Positions 1 to 8,641 of a DNA stretch of 24,517 nt are shown here, piece by piece. The stretch covers positions 2,239-26,755 of the forward strand of contig JAFDIC010000013.1 of assembly GCA_019308525.1 (NCBI GenBank), read 5' to 3'. A program made the translations under genes and the position numbers. The notes under the pieces were generated by a model. It did not search any database and was not told the DNA's origin. It was given only the letters and a program-made list of their open reading frames with translations. Numbering within the stretch: the first letter of the stretch is position 1; the number at the start of each line of letters is the position of its first letter. Source of the DNA: Deltaproteobacteria bacterium. Its GTDB lineage: Bacteria > Desulfobacterota > DSM-4660 > Desulfatiglandales > HGW-15.

Positions 1-59
1 TCCTCTTTCCTACCCCGACTGTGGGGTGGGGGGTGGCTGGAGCGCCAAACTGTACGATT
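1..59. other. Window edge, no feature seen
   Basis: Only a weak hairpin CCCC-ACAGTC-GGGG is seen on the minus strand after the glnS stop. No T-run, so I do not call a terminator. Confidence 0.3.
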
Positions 60-1766
60 CTATTTACCATCCTTCTCTGCGATCTTGGCCCATGTGTCCC
101 GTAACGTTACGGTCCGATTGAACACGAGTTTCTTATCGGAAGAATCAACGGGATCAACGCAGAAATAACCAAGCCTTTCAAACTGGTATCTACTGCCAGG
201 GGTTGCTTCAGCCAGGCTCGGCTCAACACGGCAAGACGTAAGTGTTTCCAAAGAGTTCGGATTCAAATAGGTTTTGAAATCAGCCTTTTCGCCGGCAGGG
301 TTTGCTTTTATAAAGAGATGATCATACAGGCGGACTTCGGCTTTGATCGAGTGCGCGGCTGAAACCCAGTGTAGTGTCCCCTTGACCTTGCGCCCGTCTG
401 GGGCCCAACCACCTCTGGTTTCTGGATCATAGGTACAGTGTACCTCGACAACGTCGCCTGTTTTTTCATCCTTAACGACCCGCACGCACCTGATATAATA
501 GGCGTATCGCAGTCTCACTTCACGACCAGGGGCCAGGCGGAAGAACTTTTTTGGCGGATCCTCAAGGAAATCCTCTTGTTCAATGTAGAGCACACGCGAA
601 AAAGGTACTTTGCGTGACCCCATACCAGGATCCTCCGGATTATTCACGGCATCTAACTCTTCCACCCGGTCTTCCGGATAGTTGTCAATGACCACCCGGA
701 GTGGACGCAACACAACCATAACACGCGGGGCCCGTTGATTCAAATCTTCACGGATGCTGTGCTCGAGCAGTGCCATATCGACCATGCTATCCCTCCTGGC
801 CACGCCGATGCGCTCACAGAAGTTTCGGATTGCTTCTGGAGTATAGCCGCGTCTGCGCATACCTGCCAGCGTGGGCATCCGAGGATCATCCCATCCGGTG
901 ACATGCCCTTGCTCCACCAATTCCGCAAGCATCCGCTTGCTCATAACGGTGTAGCTGAGGTTGAGGCGAGCGAACTCGATTTGCTGCGGATGGCAATCAA
1001 CGTTCAATTCGTCGAGGATCCAGTCGTATAAAGGACGGTTATTTTCAAATTCCAGCGTACAAATCGAATGGGTAATCCCTTCAATGGAATCCGAGAGGCA
1101 ATGGGCAAAGTCGTACATCGGATAAATGCACCATTTACTGCCCGTTCTGTAGTGCACAACCTTCTTGATGCGGTAAAGGGTCGGATCTCGCATATTCACA
1201 TTTGGAGAAGCCATATCAATTTTTGCACGAAGGACGTGGGTACCCTCCTCGAATTCTCCTGCCCGCATGCGCTCGAACAAGTCCAAGTTCTCTTGGACTG
1301 AACGTGTGCGATACGGGCTGTCCTTACCCGGCTTAGTTAAGGTGCCACGGTACTCTCTGATCTCCTCGGCACTCAAACTGCATACATAGGCCTTGCCATC
1401 TTTGATAAGCTGCACGGCATACTGGTAGAGTTGATCAAAGTAGTCAGATGCGTAGAACAGCCGATCATCCCAATCAAATCCAAGCCATCGAACATCTGAT
1501 TTGATCGATTCCACATATTCAACGTCCTCGCCGCTTGGATCGGTATCATCGAATCGCAAATTGCAAGTGCCTCCGTATTCGGCGGCGATGCCAAAATTCA
1601 GACAGATGGACTTGGCATGTCCAATATGTAGATATCCGTTCGGTTCTGGTGGAAAACGGGTCGCGACTCGACCTTCATTCTTGTTTGCCTTCAAATCTTC
1701 TGTGATAATGCTGCGGATAAAATCAGTTGAAGGCTTCTTTTGCAGTTTTTCACTCTCTGTACTCAT
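60..1766 (-). CDS. glnS: Glutaminyl-tRNA synthetase
   Basis: Cytosolic class I aminoacyl-tRNA synthetase that charges tRNA-Gln with glutamine. Counting from the ATG at 1766 (568 aa, close to the usual 550-570), the HIGH motif in [14 protein letters not shown] is at about residues 41-53 and the KMSKS-equivalent VMSKR at about 274-278. The sequence matches GlnRS rather than GluRS across the catalytic core ([27 protein letters not shown]) and in the C-terminal beta-barrel anticodon-binding half. The frame opens nine codons earlier at a TTG (1793), but the ATG has AAGGAAA just upstream, so I prefer it. Monocistronic and divergent from the tRNA-Glu gene. Possession of GlnRS implies direct Gln-tRNA charging, which is patchy among bacteria. 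Confident call. Confidence 0.97.
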   Translation of the reverse strand: MSTESEKLQKKPSTDFIRSIITEDLKANKNEGRVATRFPPEPNGYLHIGHAKSICLNFGIAAEYGGTCNLRFDDTDPSGEDVEYVESIKSDVRWLGFDWDDRLFYASDYFDQLYQYAVQLIKDGKAYVCSLSAEEIREYRGTLTKPGKDSPYRTRSVQENLDLFERMRAGEFEEGTHVLRAKIDMASPNVNMRDPTLYRIKKVVHYRTGSKWCIYPMYDFAHCLSDSIEGITHSICTLEFENNRPLYDWILDELNVDCHPQQIEFARLNLSYTVMSKRMLAELVEQGHVTGWDDPRMPTLAGMRRRGYTPEAIRNFCERIGVARRDSMVDMALLEHSIREDLNQRAPRVMVVLRPLRVVIDNYPEDRVEELDAVNNPEDPGMGSRKVPFSRVLYIEQEDFLEDPPKKFFRLAPGREVRLRYAYYIRCVRVVKDEKTGDVVEVHCTYDPETRGGWAPDGRKVKGTLHWVSAAHSIKAEVRLYDHLFIKANPAGEKADFKTYLNPNSLETLTSCRVEPSLAEATPGSRYQFERLGYFCVDPVDSSDKKLVFNRTVTLRDTWAKIAEKDGK

Positions 1767-1937
1767 GGTTAGTTTCCTTGAGCTATCTTTCAATCAAGGT
1801 CGCCCTTTAAAATAAGGATACCACGAGGGCAGACAGATGTCCATCAGGTGGAGGAGGTGTCGTGGATCGGTGTTGGTAAACAATGATCAGGAAAAACTGG
1901 AAAAAATGCCTACAAAAAATCCTGGATATTTCCTCTC

Positions 1938-1966
1938 TTGTCTGATAAACTAAAATTTGATATCCT
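1938..1966 (+). promoter_or_regulatory. Sigma70-type promoter of tRNA-Glu
   Basis: TTGTCT (1938-1943), a 17-nt spacer, then TATCCT (1961-1966). It lies 37 nt before the first tRNA base, a normal leader length for a tRNA gene. Inferred from sequence only. Confidence 0.6.
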
Positions 1967-2003
1967 ATGTCACCATTTTCCAAAGGTTAACTTATTGAAA
2001 TGC

Positions 2004-2079
2004 GGTCCCATCGTCTAGCGGCCTAGGACATCGGCCTCTCACGCCGAAAACACGGGTTCGACCCCCGTTGGGACCACCA
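2004..2079 (+). tRNA. tRNA-Glu (anticodon CTC)
   Basis: A complete cloverleaf can be folded by eye. Acceptor stem GGTCCCA (2004-2010) pairs with TGGGACC (2069-2075). Anticodon stem TCGGC/GCCGA encloses the loop CTCTCAC, with anticodon CTC at 2038-2040 reading GAG. The T arm is ACGGG-TTCGACC-CCCGT. The discriminator base A2076 is followed by a genomically encoded CCA (2077-2079). The gene has its own promoter and terminator and is single. A UUC-anticodon isoacceptor would be expected elsewhere in the genome. Confidence 0.97.
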
Positions 2080-2088
2080 CATGATTTT

Positions 2089-2125
2089 AAGGGGTTAGCT
2101 AATCTGCTAACTCCTTTCCCTTTTC
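2089..2125 (+). terminator. Rho-independent terminator after tRNA-Glu
   Basis: AAGGGGTTAGC (2089-2099) pairs with GCTAACTCCTT (2106-2116) as an 11-bp stem with one G-T pair and a 6-nt loop, followed by a pyrimidine/T tract (CCCTTTTC). It begins 10 nt after the tRNA 3' end. Confidence 0.75.
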
Positions 2126-2308
2126 TGGTGCCCTAGTAGTGTCCATTTGGTAGTCTAACCCCAGGCTAGAAACTATAGTTGATGTTGCTTCTTTCAGGTG
2201 AGCCTCACTCAGATGAGAAAGACCTGCCTGACTTTTAGGATGAGCAATTGATCTGAAAAAGGAGGGAGCACCTCGCTTTACACGTACCTTTCCCTCCGCT
2301 ATACTGTC

Positions 2309-2337
2309 TTGACAAAATAGGAAAGTTTTATTCTACC
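2309..2337 (+). promoter_or_regulatory. Possible promoter of the quaternary-amine importer operon
   Basis: A perfect -35 TTGACA (2309-2314) is followed after 17 nt by the weak -10 TCTACC (2332-2337). It is close to the GTG start at 2356, leaving a very short leader. Just upstream, GGAGGGA near 2261 and TCCCTCC at 2290-2296 form a spaced inverted repeat that could be an operator. The weak -10 suggests activator dependence, which is inference. Confidence 0.4.
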
Positions 2338-2355
2338 CCCCTAGGATAGAGATAA

Positions 2356-3018
2356 GTGATAGAGGCGTATCAATTTGTCGTCCGACACCCTGAACTGCTG
2401 GCAAAGTGGGTCGTCGATCACCTGTGTATCAGTCTTGTTGCCATTGGAGCAGGCGTTGTTCTCGGTGTAACGTTAGGGATCTATATAACAGGAAAAGAGA
2501 GGAAACAACTGGCGGATATCGTGCTCTATATTGCTGAAATAATGATGACGGTCCCCAGTTTAGCCCTCTTCGGGCTGCTTATGCTCCTTCTGAGTAGCAT
2601 CGGATTGAGTGCCATCGGTTTCCTCCCGGCTGTCTTAACCCTGATCTTCTATGCCCAGTTGCCTATCCTGCGTAATACCTATACAGCGATCCGCGAGGTT
2701 GACCCAGCGATGATCGAGGCGGGCAGGGGGATGGGAATGAGTGAAAGGCAACTACTCTTCAAGGTCAAACTCCCGCTCTCGCTCCCGGTGATAATGGCTG
2801 GATTGCGCAATGCCATGGTGCTGATTATCGGCATTGCCGCCATTGCGGCTTTGATCGGTGCGGGAGGACTCGGCGTGCCCATATTCCGGGGATTACGAAA
2901 CGCTCGGATAGATCTGATAACTGTAGGGGGGGTATCGGTCTCCCTTCTGGCCCTGCTGGTCGACGGTCTCATGGCCCTTTTGGAACGATGGATTACCCCC
3001 AAGGGCCTGAAAGGATGA
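2356..3018 (+). CDS. ABC importer permease, osmoprotectant/quaternary-amine family (OpuC/YehW type)
   Basis: Inner-membrane permease of 220 aa, typical of the single-domain permeases in glycine betaine/choline/carnitine importers. At least five hydrophobic segments are visible, beginning around residues 22-45. The conserved cytoplasmic EAA loop that docks on the ATPase is seen near residues 121-150 (EAGRGMGMSERQLLFKVKLPL). GTG is the start; there is no good Shine-Dalgarno, only AGGATAGAG at a distance. The stop lies 7 nt before the ATPase gene, so the two are co-transcribed. The paralogous permease two genes downstream probably forms a heterodimer with it. Substrate cannot be read from the permease. 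Confidence 0.88.
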   Translation: MIEAYQFVVRHPELLAKWVVDHLCISLVAIGAGVVLGVTLGIYITGKERKQLADIVLYIAEIMMTVPSLALFGLLMLLLSSIGLSAIGFLPAVLTLIFYAQLPILRNTYTAIREVDPAMIEAGRGMGMSERQLLFKVKLPLSLPVIMAGLRNAMVLIIGIAAIAALIGAGGLGVPIFRGLRNARIDLITVGGVSVSLLALLVDGLMALLERWITPKGLKG

Positions 3019-3025
3019 TGATAAG

Positions 3026-4138
3026 ATGATCAGGCTGGAGCGGGTAACAAAGATCTATCCTGACGGAACTGTGGCGGTAAAGGATATGAGCTTCGAGGTC
3101 AAGAAGGGCGAGCTGTGTGTGCTGTTAGGTCCTTCAGGATGTGGAAAGACCACCACGATGAAGATGATCAACCGGCTGATCCCCGTTACCAGTGGAAAGA
3201 TATATATTGATGGGGTGAAAAATACAGACATTGATGGGAATGAGCTGCGAAGAAACATAGGTTATGCCATTCAAGACATCGGGCTCTTCCCTCACATGAC
3301 AGTCGGTGAGAATATAGAAACGGTTCCTGCGCTCAAGGGCTGGCCGAAGACCCAGCAGAGAAAGCGGGCAAAGGAGCTACTGGAGCTGTTGAGAATGGAC
3401 CCTGATGAGTTTATAGACAAATATCCCCGTGAGCTTTCCGGTGGCCAGCGCCAGCGCGTGGGTGTGGCCCGATCATTGGGGGGAAATCCCCCCATATTAT
3501 TAATGGATGAACCGTTTGGGGCCCTCGATCCGATAACCCGAGTGGAGCTGCAGGAGGAGTTCTTGAAGATACAGCAGGAGATACAGAAGACTATTATATT
3601 TGTGACCCATGATATCTATGAGGCGATCAAGATTGGGGATCAGATAGCCTTGATGAAGGAGGGCCAATTAGTGCAGTACGCTTCCCCTGCCGAGCTCCTC
3701 TATAGGCCAAAGGATGAGTTCGTGGCGGGTTTCGTTGGTGCCGATCGGGCCCTTAAAGGACTGCAGCTCATCAGGGCAAAGGAGGTCATGTTAAAATCTC
3801 CTCCCACCGCAAAACCGGACGAGAAGGCGGAAGTGGTTCGAGAACGGATGGATCGAGCGGAAGCCAATCTGCTGGCGGTTGTTGATGATGAGGGAAGATT
3901 TATGGGATGGGTTGGTGCGGCGAATCTGGAGACGAATAAAAGGGTTCGAGATATCATGGGCTCCTCAACCACCACCGCCACACGCAATGCGGTCCTTAAC
4001 GAAGCCCTCTCCCTCATGCTGACCAGCGGGCTCAATGTCCTGGCTATCGTCGATAAAGATAACAAACTGGAGGGGATACTGAGCTTTGAAGCCATCCAGG
4101 AAGCGCTAAGGCACGTGGTTCAAGAGGAAGAAACCTAA
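3026..4138 (+). CDS. Quaternary-amine ABC transporter ATPase with C-terminal CBS domains (OpuCA/ProV type)
   Basis: Nucleotide-binding subunit of 370 aa that powers import. Walker A GPSGCGKT is at residues 35-42, the Q-loop at about Q83, the signature LSGGQ at 137-141, Walker B ILLMDEP at 157-163 and the switch histidine at H195. Residues from about 248 to the end form two CBS modules (VMLKSPPTAKPDEKAEVV; DIMGSSTTTATRNAVLNEAL). Such modules sense ionic strength or cyclic dinucleotides in OpuA and OpuC relatives, so osmotic or c-di-AMP-type gating is plausible but inferred. The stop overlaps the next start by one base (TAATG), indicating coupled translation. Confidence 0.94.
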   Translation: MIRLERVTKIYPDGTVAVKDMSFEVKKGELCVLLGPSGCGKTTTMKMINRLIPVTSGKIYIDGVKNTDIDGNELRRNIGYAIQDIGLFPHMTVGENIETVPALKGWPKTQQRKRAKELLELLRMDPDEFIDKYPRELSGGQRQRVGVARSLGGNPPILLMDEPFGALDPITRVELQEEFLKIQQEIQKTIIFVTHDIYEAIKIGDQIALMKEGQLVQYASPAELLYRPKDEFVAGFVGADRALKGLQLIRAKEVMLKSPPTAKPDEKAEVVRERMDRAEANLLAVVDDEGRFMGWVGAANLETNKRVRDIMGSSTTTATRNAVLNEALSLMLTSGLNVLAIVDKDNKLEGILSFEAIQEALRHVVQEEET

Positions 4139-4863
4139 TGAGACATCAAGTCGTTCTCATTACCCTCTTAATGCTTTTGATCGGCGTGACCATTTGGGTT
4201 ACGAGCCTCGGTAAGATAGGGATCTATCGCACCTTCGCCCATGGGGACCTCCTTTATAATGCCTGGGCCCACTTCAAGATGGTCTCTATAGCTATTATTA
4301 TCGCCACGGCTATCGGTGTGCCTTTAGGGATTCTGGTCACCAGGCCGGGTCTTGAAAAGCTCGCAGTTCCTGTTATCGGTGCTGGAAGTGTGGGGCAGAC
4401 TATACCGAGCCTGGCCGTCATCGCCATTATGGCACCACTTCTGGGGTTTGGTCTTCGGTCGGCCATTGTCGCGTTGGTCCTCTATGGGCTACTTCCCATC
4501 CTGCGCAATTCCTACACCAGTGTAAAAAGTATTGATCCTGCAATCGTGGATGCCGCCAAGGGGATGGGGATGACCAGGACACAGATCGCTCGGAAGATAG
4601 AGCTTCCCTTGGCAAGACCCATCATAATGGCCGGGATCAGAATATCCACCGTTATCACGGTAGGGACGGCAGAGCTTGCAGTGCTTGTCGGTGGGGCGGG
4701 TCTGGGCAAGATCACGTTGACAGGGGTATTCGCCCGAGAGGTCCTCATCATCCTCCAAGGAGCAGCTCCGACGGCAGCCATGGCCATCACGATGGGGTTT
4801 CTTTTAGAACGGGTGGAGCGGTGGATGACCCCACGAGGTCTCAGAGTAGGAGTATACAGGTAA
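4138..4863 (+). CDS. ABC importer permease, second subunit (OpuC/YehY type)
   Basis: Second inner-membrane permease, 241 aa, with one extra N-terminal hydrophobic segment (about residues 5-24) compared with the first. The EAA loop is clear (DAAKGMGMTRTQIARKIELPL, roughly residues 138-158). It closely resembles the first permease in the core, consistent with a heterodimeric channel. Its ATG overlaps the ATPase stop by one base. A 57-nt gap then separates it from the binding-protein gene. Confident on family; substrate unknown. Confidence 0.88.
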   Translation: MRHQVVLITLLMLLIGVTIWVTSLGKIGIYRTFAHGDLLYNAWAHFKMVSIAIIIATAIGVPLGILVTRPGLEKLAVPVIGAGSVGQTIPSLAVIAIMAPLLGFGLRSAIVALVLYGLLPILRNSYTSVKSIDPAIVDAAKGMGMTRTQIARKIELPLARPIIMAGIRISTVITVGTAELAVLVGGAGLGKITLTGVFAREVLIILQGAAPTAAMAITMGFLLERVERWMTPRGLRVGVYR

Positions 4864-4920
4864 TGTCTTGCATTCAAAAACCATTAAACAGGAAATGGAT
4901 ACTGCGATGGAGGTGAGATG

Positions 4921-5880
4921 ATGCGTAGGCTCATGATTATTACCACCGTTGTGTCTTTGACACTTGCGCTCACAACGATGGGTTCAGTAGATGCGAAGGG
5001 AGATAGAAAGAAGGTCACCGTCGGGTGCAAAAACTTCACCGAGCAATATATCATCGGCCACATGATAAAGCAGTTACTGGAGACCCGCGGCTTCACGGTT
5101 GACCTGAAAGCAGATCTCACTTCCATGGCCCTAAGGGCAGGAATGGAATCGGGGGATATCGATATCTGTGCCGAGTATACTGGAACGGCCTGGATGATCC
5201 ACCTTAAGCGCGAATATAAACCCGGAACGGATAACGACATGCTATACGAGCTTGTAAAAAAGGAGGATAAGGGCAATAACTTCATCTGGCTTGATCCTAT
5301 CTGGAATAATAACACCTATGCCCTAGCATCCTGGTATGAATTCGCCACCAAACACGATCTAAAAACGCTCTCTGATTTAGCAAGACTGTATCGAGAGAAG
5401 AAGGGAAGGATTGATACCTTTGTTGATTTTGAATTCTCGACCCGTCCAGATGGCCTCCGCTCCCTCGAGGAGTTCTACGATTTCAAGGTTGCCAAGGCCG
5501 CCCTCAAGACCGGAACTCCTGGGGCCTCGCTCATCAGTTTGAAACAACATAAAACCGATGTAGCCATGGTCTTCGGCACCGATGCCTCCATTGCAAAATA
5601 TAGGTGGTTTGTCTTTGTGGACAACAAGTCTTTTTTCCCTCCGTATGATTTGACCCCGTATGTAGCCACGGCAGTCCTAGATCAATACCCTAAGATTGCG
5701 GATATCATCAACAGGCTTGTGGCTACGTTCCCAGGCAGTGGAAACTCCACCACCCCTAAACGAGTGGCCGAATGCCAGAAGGTCTGGCAGGAACTCAACG
5801 CAAAAGTGGACATCGAAAAGAAAGAGCCCCAAGAGGTAGCTCGTGAGTACCTCATAGCCCACGGCTTAGTCAAAAGATAG
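4921..5880 (+). CDS. Quaternary-amine substrate-binding protein (OpuCC/OsmF/ProX-like, OpuAC domain)
   Basis: Periplasmic or membrane-anchored solute receptor of about 319 aa. The N-terminus has two arginines and a hydrophobic stretch, with a likely signal peptidase I site after VDA (about residue 25). There is no lipobox cysteine. The mature protein opens with VTVGCKNFTEQYIIG and carries AEYTGTAW at about residues 84-91, both hallmarks of the glycine betaine/choline/carnitine binding proteins; the EYTGT segment contributes to ligand binding in that family. Two adjacent ATGs exist (4918, 4921); GGAGG at 4909-4913 is better spaced for 4921. Convergent with the downstream demethylation operon, suggesting that the importer feeds it. 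Confidence 0.9.
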   Translation: MRRLMIITTVVSLTLALTTMGSVDAKGDRKKVTVGCKNFTEQYIIGHMIKQLLETRGFTVDLKADLTSMALRAGMESGDIDICAEYTGTAWMIHLKREYKPGTDNDMLYELVKKEDKGNNFIWLDPIWNNNTYALASWYEFATKHDLKTLSDLARLYREKKGRIDTFVDFEFSTRPDGLRSLEEFYDFKVAKAALKTGTPGASLISLKQHKTDVAMVFGTDASIAKYRWFVFVDNKSFFPPYDLTPYVATAVLDQYPKIADIINRLVATFPGSGNSTTPKRVAECQKVWQELNAKVDIEKKEPQEVAREYLIAHGLVKR

Positions 5881-5986
5881 AAATGAGGATGGATCAGGGA
5901 GGGCTCTTTCAACAAACGGCTTTGTCATAACTCAGAGATTATAACGAATAGATTCGATGGGGCAGCTTCCGAGGAACACATTTTCC

Positions 5987-7198
5987 TTATACGGGTGATA
6001 TGGACTCCAGCGGGGTTTCAGAGAGGATTCCGTACGTCTCTCGAACATAGGCCGCACTGTCCTCCGCCGTCTTCAGCAACGATTCCTCAATTGTTCGCCC
6101 TTCCTCCTTGAGGGCGGCTGCTAACATTCGACTTGCGAATTGATCGATAGCAAAGGGGTTCTTGCCTACTAGAAACCCAAGATTTCTTTGCAGCATCGGT
6201 TCTTGCCGCCTGTTCACACAGTCACATCGTTCGGTAACGGTATACAGATGGAGTACATTGATGACGTTCTCCCACCTGCCATCCATGAGGCCAATCACAT
6301 AGTCAGCCATGCGCGTAGGCAGTGTGCCTTCCCCACGTTCCCAGTCAGTAATGTCTTCACCCTGCAGTGTAATAGCACCGCTAACACATACTGCCTCACA
6401 CTCACCGCACCCGATGCACAGCTCAGGATCAACGTGAGGGCAGGGGTCTTCATCGTTAAGCTCAATGGCACCCTCCGGGCAATTCTCCTCACAGTCACCG
6501 CACTGCGTACATTCATCTGGGTTAAACCGGGGCTGAAGCGACTGGTGCATACGAAGCTTGCCCGTAAGGGCGGAACAACCCATGGCGAGACTCTTGACAC
6601 AACCAGCCACCCCGGCTAACCCGTGGAGGGTCAAATGAGCATGGTTCATGACAAAGTCAGCAGCTGCAAATCCTCCTGCGAGGAAAAAATCATTGAAACG
6701 ATGAATGCCCTGAATCTCAACCGGTTTTTCTTCAGCGCTAAATTCAAACATCGTTGGAACAGCCGTACATGGCCGATCGAGCACCACAAAGGGCACGCCT
6801 GCCGGCCCTTCTGGTGACCAGCCGTGCTGTCGTGCCAGCGCGACATACGTCGCTGCATCACCGGGTGGATTCTCCTTATGACCTCGAGGGCCTGAATAGG
6901 CGACAGTGGTATCTCCTGCGACAATCCTTGAAACTCCCCTGTGTCGAAGAAACCGAACGCTGCTTGTGGTATACTCTGGTTTCATTCGGGTAAGCACACG
7001 CGGCTCACCGATATGAACTTTGATTACCGCCTGTCCGCTGATTTCACCATCATGACACCGGCATAAGGCATGGAAGAGAACATCATTGATGTCTCGCTGG
7101 GTGTTCGGATTGCTGATGTTGAGTCCGTCAATTTTGATAAAGAAGGTGGGAAAGGCGTATTCTGACTGTGTCAGTCCTTTGGGCAAATCGAGGTTCAT
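5987..7198 (-). CDS. DUF362 protein with two [4Fe-4S] ferredoxin motifs
   Basis: Soluble iron-sulfur protein of about 403 aa; function unknown. The N-terminal two thirds match the DUF362 family. Two ferredoxin CxxCxxCxxxC motifs follow: CTQCGDCEENCPEGAI at about residues 230-245 and CIGCGECEAVCVSGAI at about 261-276. The C-terminal part holds a CDC motif and NPFAIDQFASRML, also typical of DUF362. It is the last gene of the minus-strand block. An alternative GTG start at 7243 follows the upstream stop directly, but its extra 15 residues look non-conserved; neither start has a good Shine-Dalgarno. A role as electron donor to low-potential reactions, such as Co(II) corrinoid reduction, is inference from context. 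Confidence 0.85.
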   Translation of the reverse strand: MNLDLPKGLTQSEYAFPTFFIKIDGLNISNPNTQRDINDVLFHALCRCHDGEISGQAVIKVHIGEPRVLTRMKPEYTTSSVRFLRHRGVSRIVAGDTTVAYSGPRGHKENPPGDAATYVALARQHGWSPEGPAGVPFVVLDRPCTAVPTMFEFSAEEKPVEIQGIHRFNDFFLAGGFAAADFVMNHAHLTLHGLAGVAGCVKSLAMGCSALTGKLRMHQSLQPRFNPDECTQCGDCEENCPEGAIELNDEDPCPHVDPELCIGCGECEAVCVSGAITLQGEDITDWERGEGTLPTRMADYVIGLMDGRWENVINVLHLYTVTERCDCVNRRQEPMLQRNLGFLVGKNPFAIDQFASRMLAAALKEEGRTIEESLLKTAEDSAAYVRETYGILSETPLESISPV

Positions 7199-7239
7199 TG
7201 TTCGCTCGTGCGCGTTTGGTGAGCAAGTGTGATCACACC

Positions 7240-8601
7240 TCACATCTTTCGTGCGTCAAGAAGTCCATCGATACCACTTACCCTAAATATCTGTTCCGCC
7301 GCATCAGCTGGATTTGTTCGTCGTTCCAGTCGCCTATAGAGCGGGGTGAGAAACTGTTCTTCTCCCAAACCTCTCCTGGTCAGCCCACGCTGAGCCAGGT
7401 CCAGCATTTTGCTCACCAGATCGATGACGTTAAGGGGTCCCACATGACTGTGTAAACCATGACGACATGCGGCTTCTCTCATCGCACGTAACATCCCCCA
7501 GTCATAGGATGAAATTTCCTCGTTGGCTTCTGAGGCGACGGATACAAGACCCAGTGTCAAGGCTGCGATACATATCAGATTTTCTGGTGGTTGTTGGTCA
7601 TTCACCCGGTTCTCGACCGTGTAGTAGTGTGAAATACGGGCGTTGTACCAGTAGCATGTGTTGTGGAGGCCAAAGTCAGAATCTTTCGGGGCAAAAAAGA
7701 CCTTCCGTCCTGTGAGGTCACGACCCACAGCCCGCTCTTGTGAATAGTATTCGCCAAATGTTTTGTAATAGTGAGTCAATACGATTGGCTTACCGTCACG
7801 CTTCACAAACACTGGCTGGAAATCTTTCACCGTGTCCACGTAGTCGTGCAGGTCTTTAAATGGTTGTTGGGGAATCCCGACCCGGTTTGAATCTGGCATC
7901 CACCAGTCCCAGAACTTTTCTGCGACACACTTGAATTGAGGATCGATCCGACCCTGCCAAATATTAGAGTGTGCCGTCAAAGCAATCTGCGCGCCCGAAA
8001 ACCCATTGAGCACATTAACCGCCGGGATCGCCTCATCCAAGGATACGCTCACATGAGCATGGCTGCCAGCATTAATGGTGAAAAGATGAAGGTCGATGCC
8101 TTCATCTTCGGTGATATAACGGTTAGTGGCAAAGACCTTGTCCCACACGCTTGCACGTGCCCTCTGCATTAATAACCGTCCACTCGGAGGTGTCACGGGC
8201 TGTATACCGTAGCCCAAAAAATAGACCTGGTTTTGCTCTGAGAAGGGGCGAAGTTCTTCCACGAGCCCATGAATCAATTGCTCCAGCTCAAAGAGGTTAG
8301 CCACATGGGCAAGCGAAAATTCCGTCTTACAGTATCCTGTCTCGCACGACGCAACGGTATGGTTCTGTTCACCCTGCTTCTGCGCTCCCACAACCCGTCC
8401 GCTCAACGAATCTACCAGTGGTTTCCACCCGCGTCCTTCCAAGTAGCCCCAGAGCGCATCAACTGTCTCCATGTTTACCGCGCTGCCATCTCGGTTGACT
8501 AAGGGGAACTTTAATTCGGCACCGATGCGGCGTGCTGAATCCTTCCTTGACTCAATGGCTTTATGGAAATTCCGAATAAAATAGTCGTAAAGAGCTGACA
8601 C
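7240..8601 (-). CDS. GCS2-family glutamate ligase (glutamate-cysteine ligase-like)
   Basis: Predicted ATP-dependent carboxylate-amine ligase of 453 aa, the size of alphaproteobacterial and plant-type glutamate-cysteine ligases. These activate the gamma-carboxylate of glutamate as gamma-glutamyl phosphate and join it to an amine. Family signs are RIGAELKFPL near residues 25-34, a central NAGSHAHVSVSL segment and the late ENRVNDQQPPENL. The usual LEPGGQ-type metal/substrate motif is replaced by SCETGYCKTEFS, so cysteine may not be the acceptor amine. GTG start with AGGA about 10 nt upstream. It lies 40 nt after proA and its stop abuts the DUF362 frame. No glutathione synthetase gene is present here. 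Superfamily fairly sure, substrate unknown. Confidence 0.75.
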   Translation of the reverse strand: MSALYDYFIRNFHKAIESRKDSARRIGAELKFPLVNRDGSAVNMETVDALWGYLEGRGWKPLVDSLSGRVVGAQKQGEQNHTVASCETGYCKTEFSLAHVANLFELEQLIHGLVEELRPFSEQNQVYFLGYGIQPVTPPSGRLLMQRARASVWDKVFATNRYITEDEGIDLHLFTINAGSHAHVSVSLDEAIPAVNVLNGFSGAQIALTAHSNIWQGRIDPQFKCVAEKFWDWWMPDSNRVGIPQQPFKDLHDYVDTVKDFQPVFVKRDGKPIVLTHYYKTFGEYYSQERAVGRDLTGRKVFFAPKDSDFGLHNTCYWYNARISHYYTVENRVNDQQPPENLICIAALTLGLVSVASEANEEISSYDWGMLRAMREAACRHGLHSHVGPLNVIDLVSKMLDLAQRGLTRRGLGEEQFLTPLYRRLERRTNPADAAEQIFRVSGIDGLLDARKM

Positions 8602-8641
8602 GACTTTCTTCCTAAAGTTTGTGACAAAACTTTTTCATTTT

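Noticed and set aside
7240..8601. Glutathione synthesis operon (gshA)
   Set aside because: No gshB in the window and the LEPGGQ-type motif is altered, so a cysteine substrate is not supported strongly enough to give the gene symbol.
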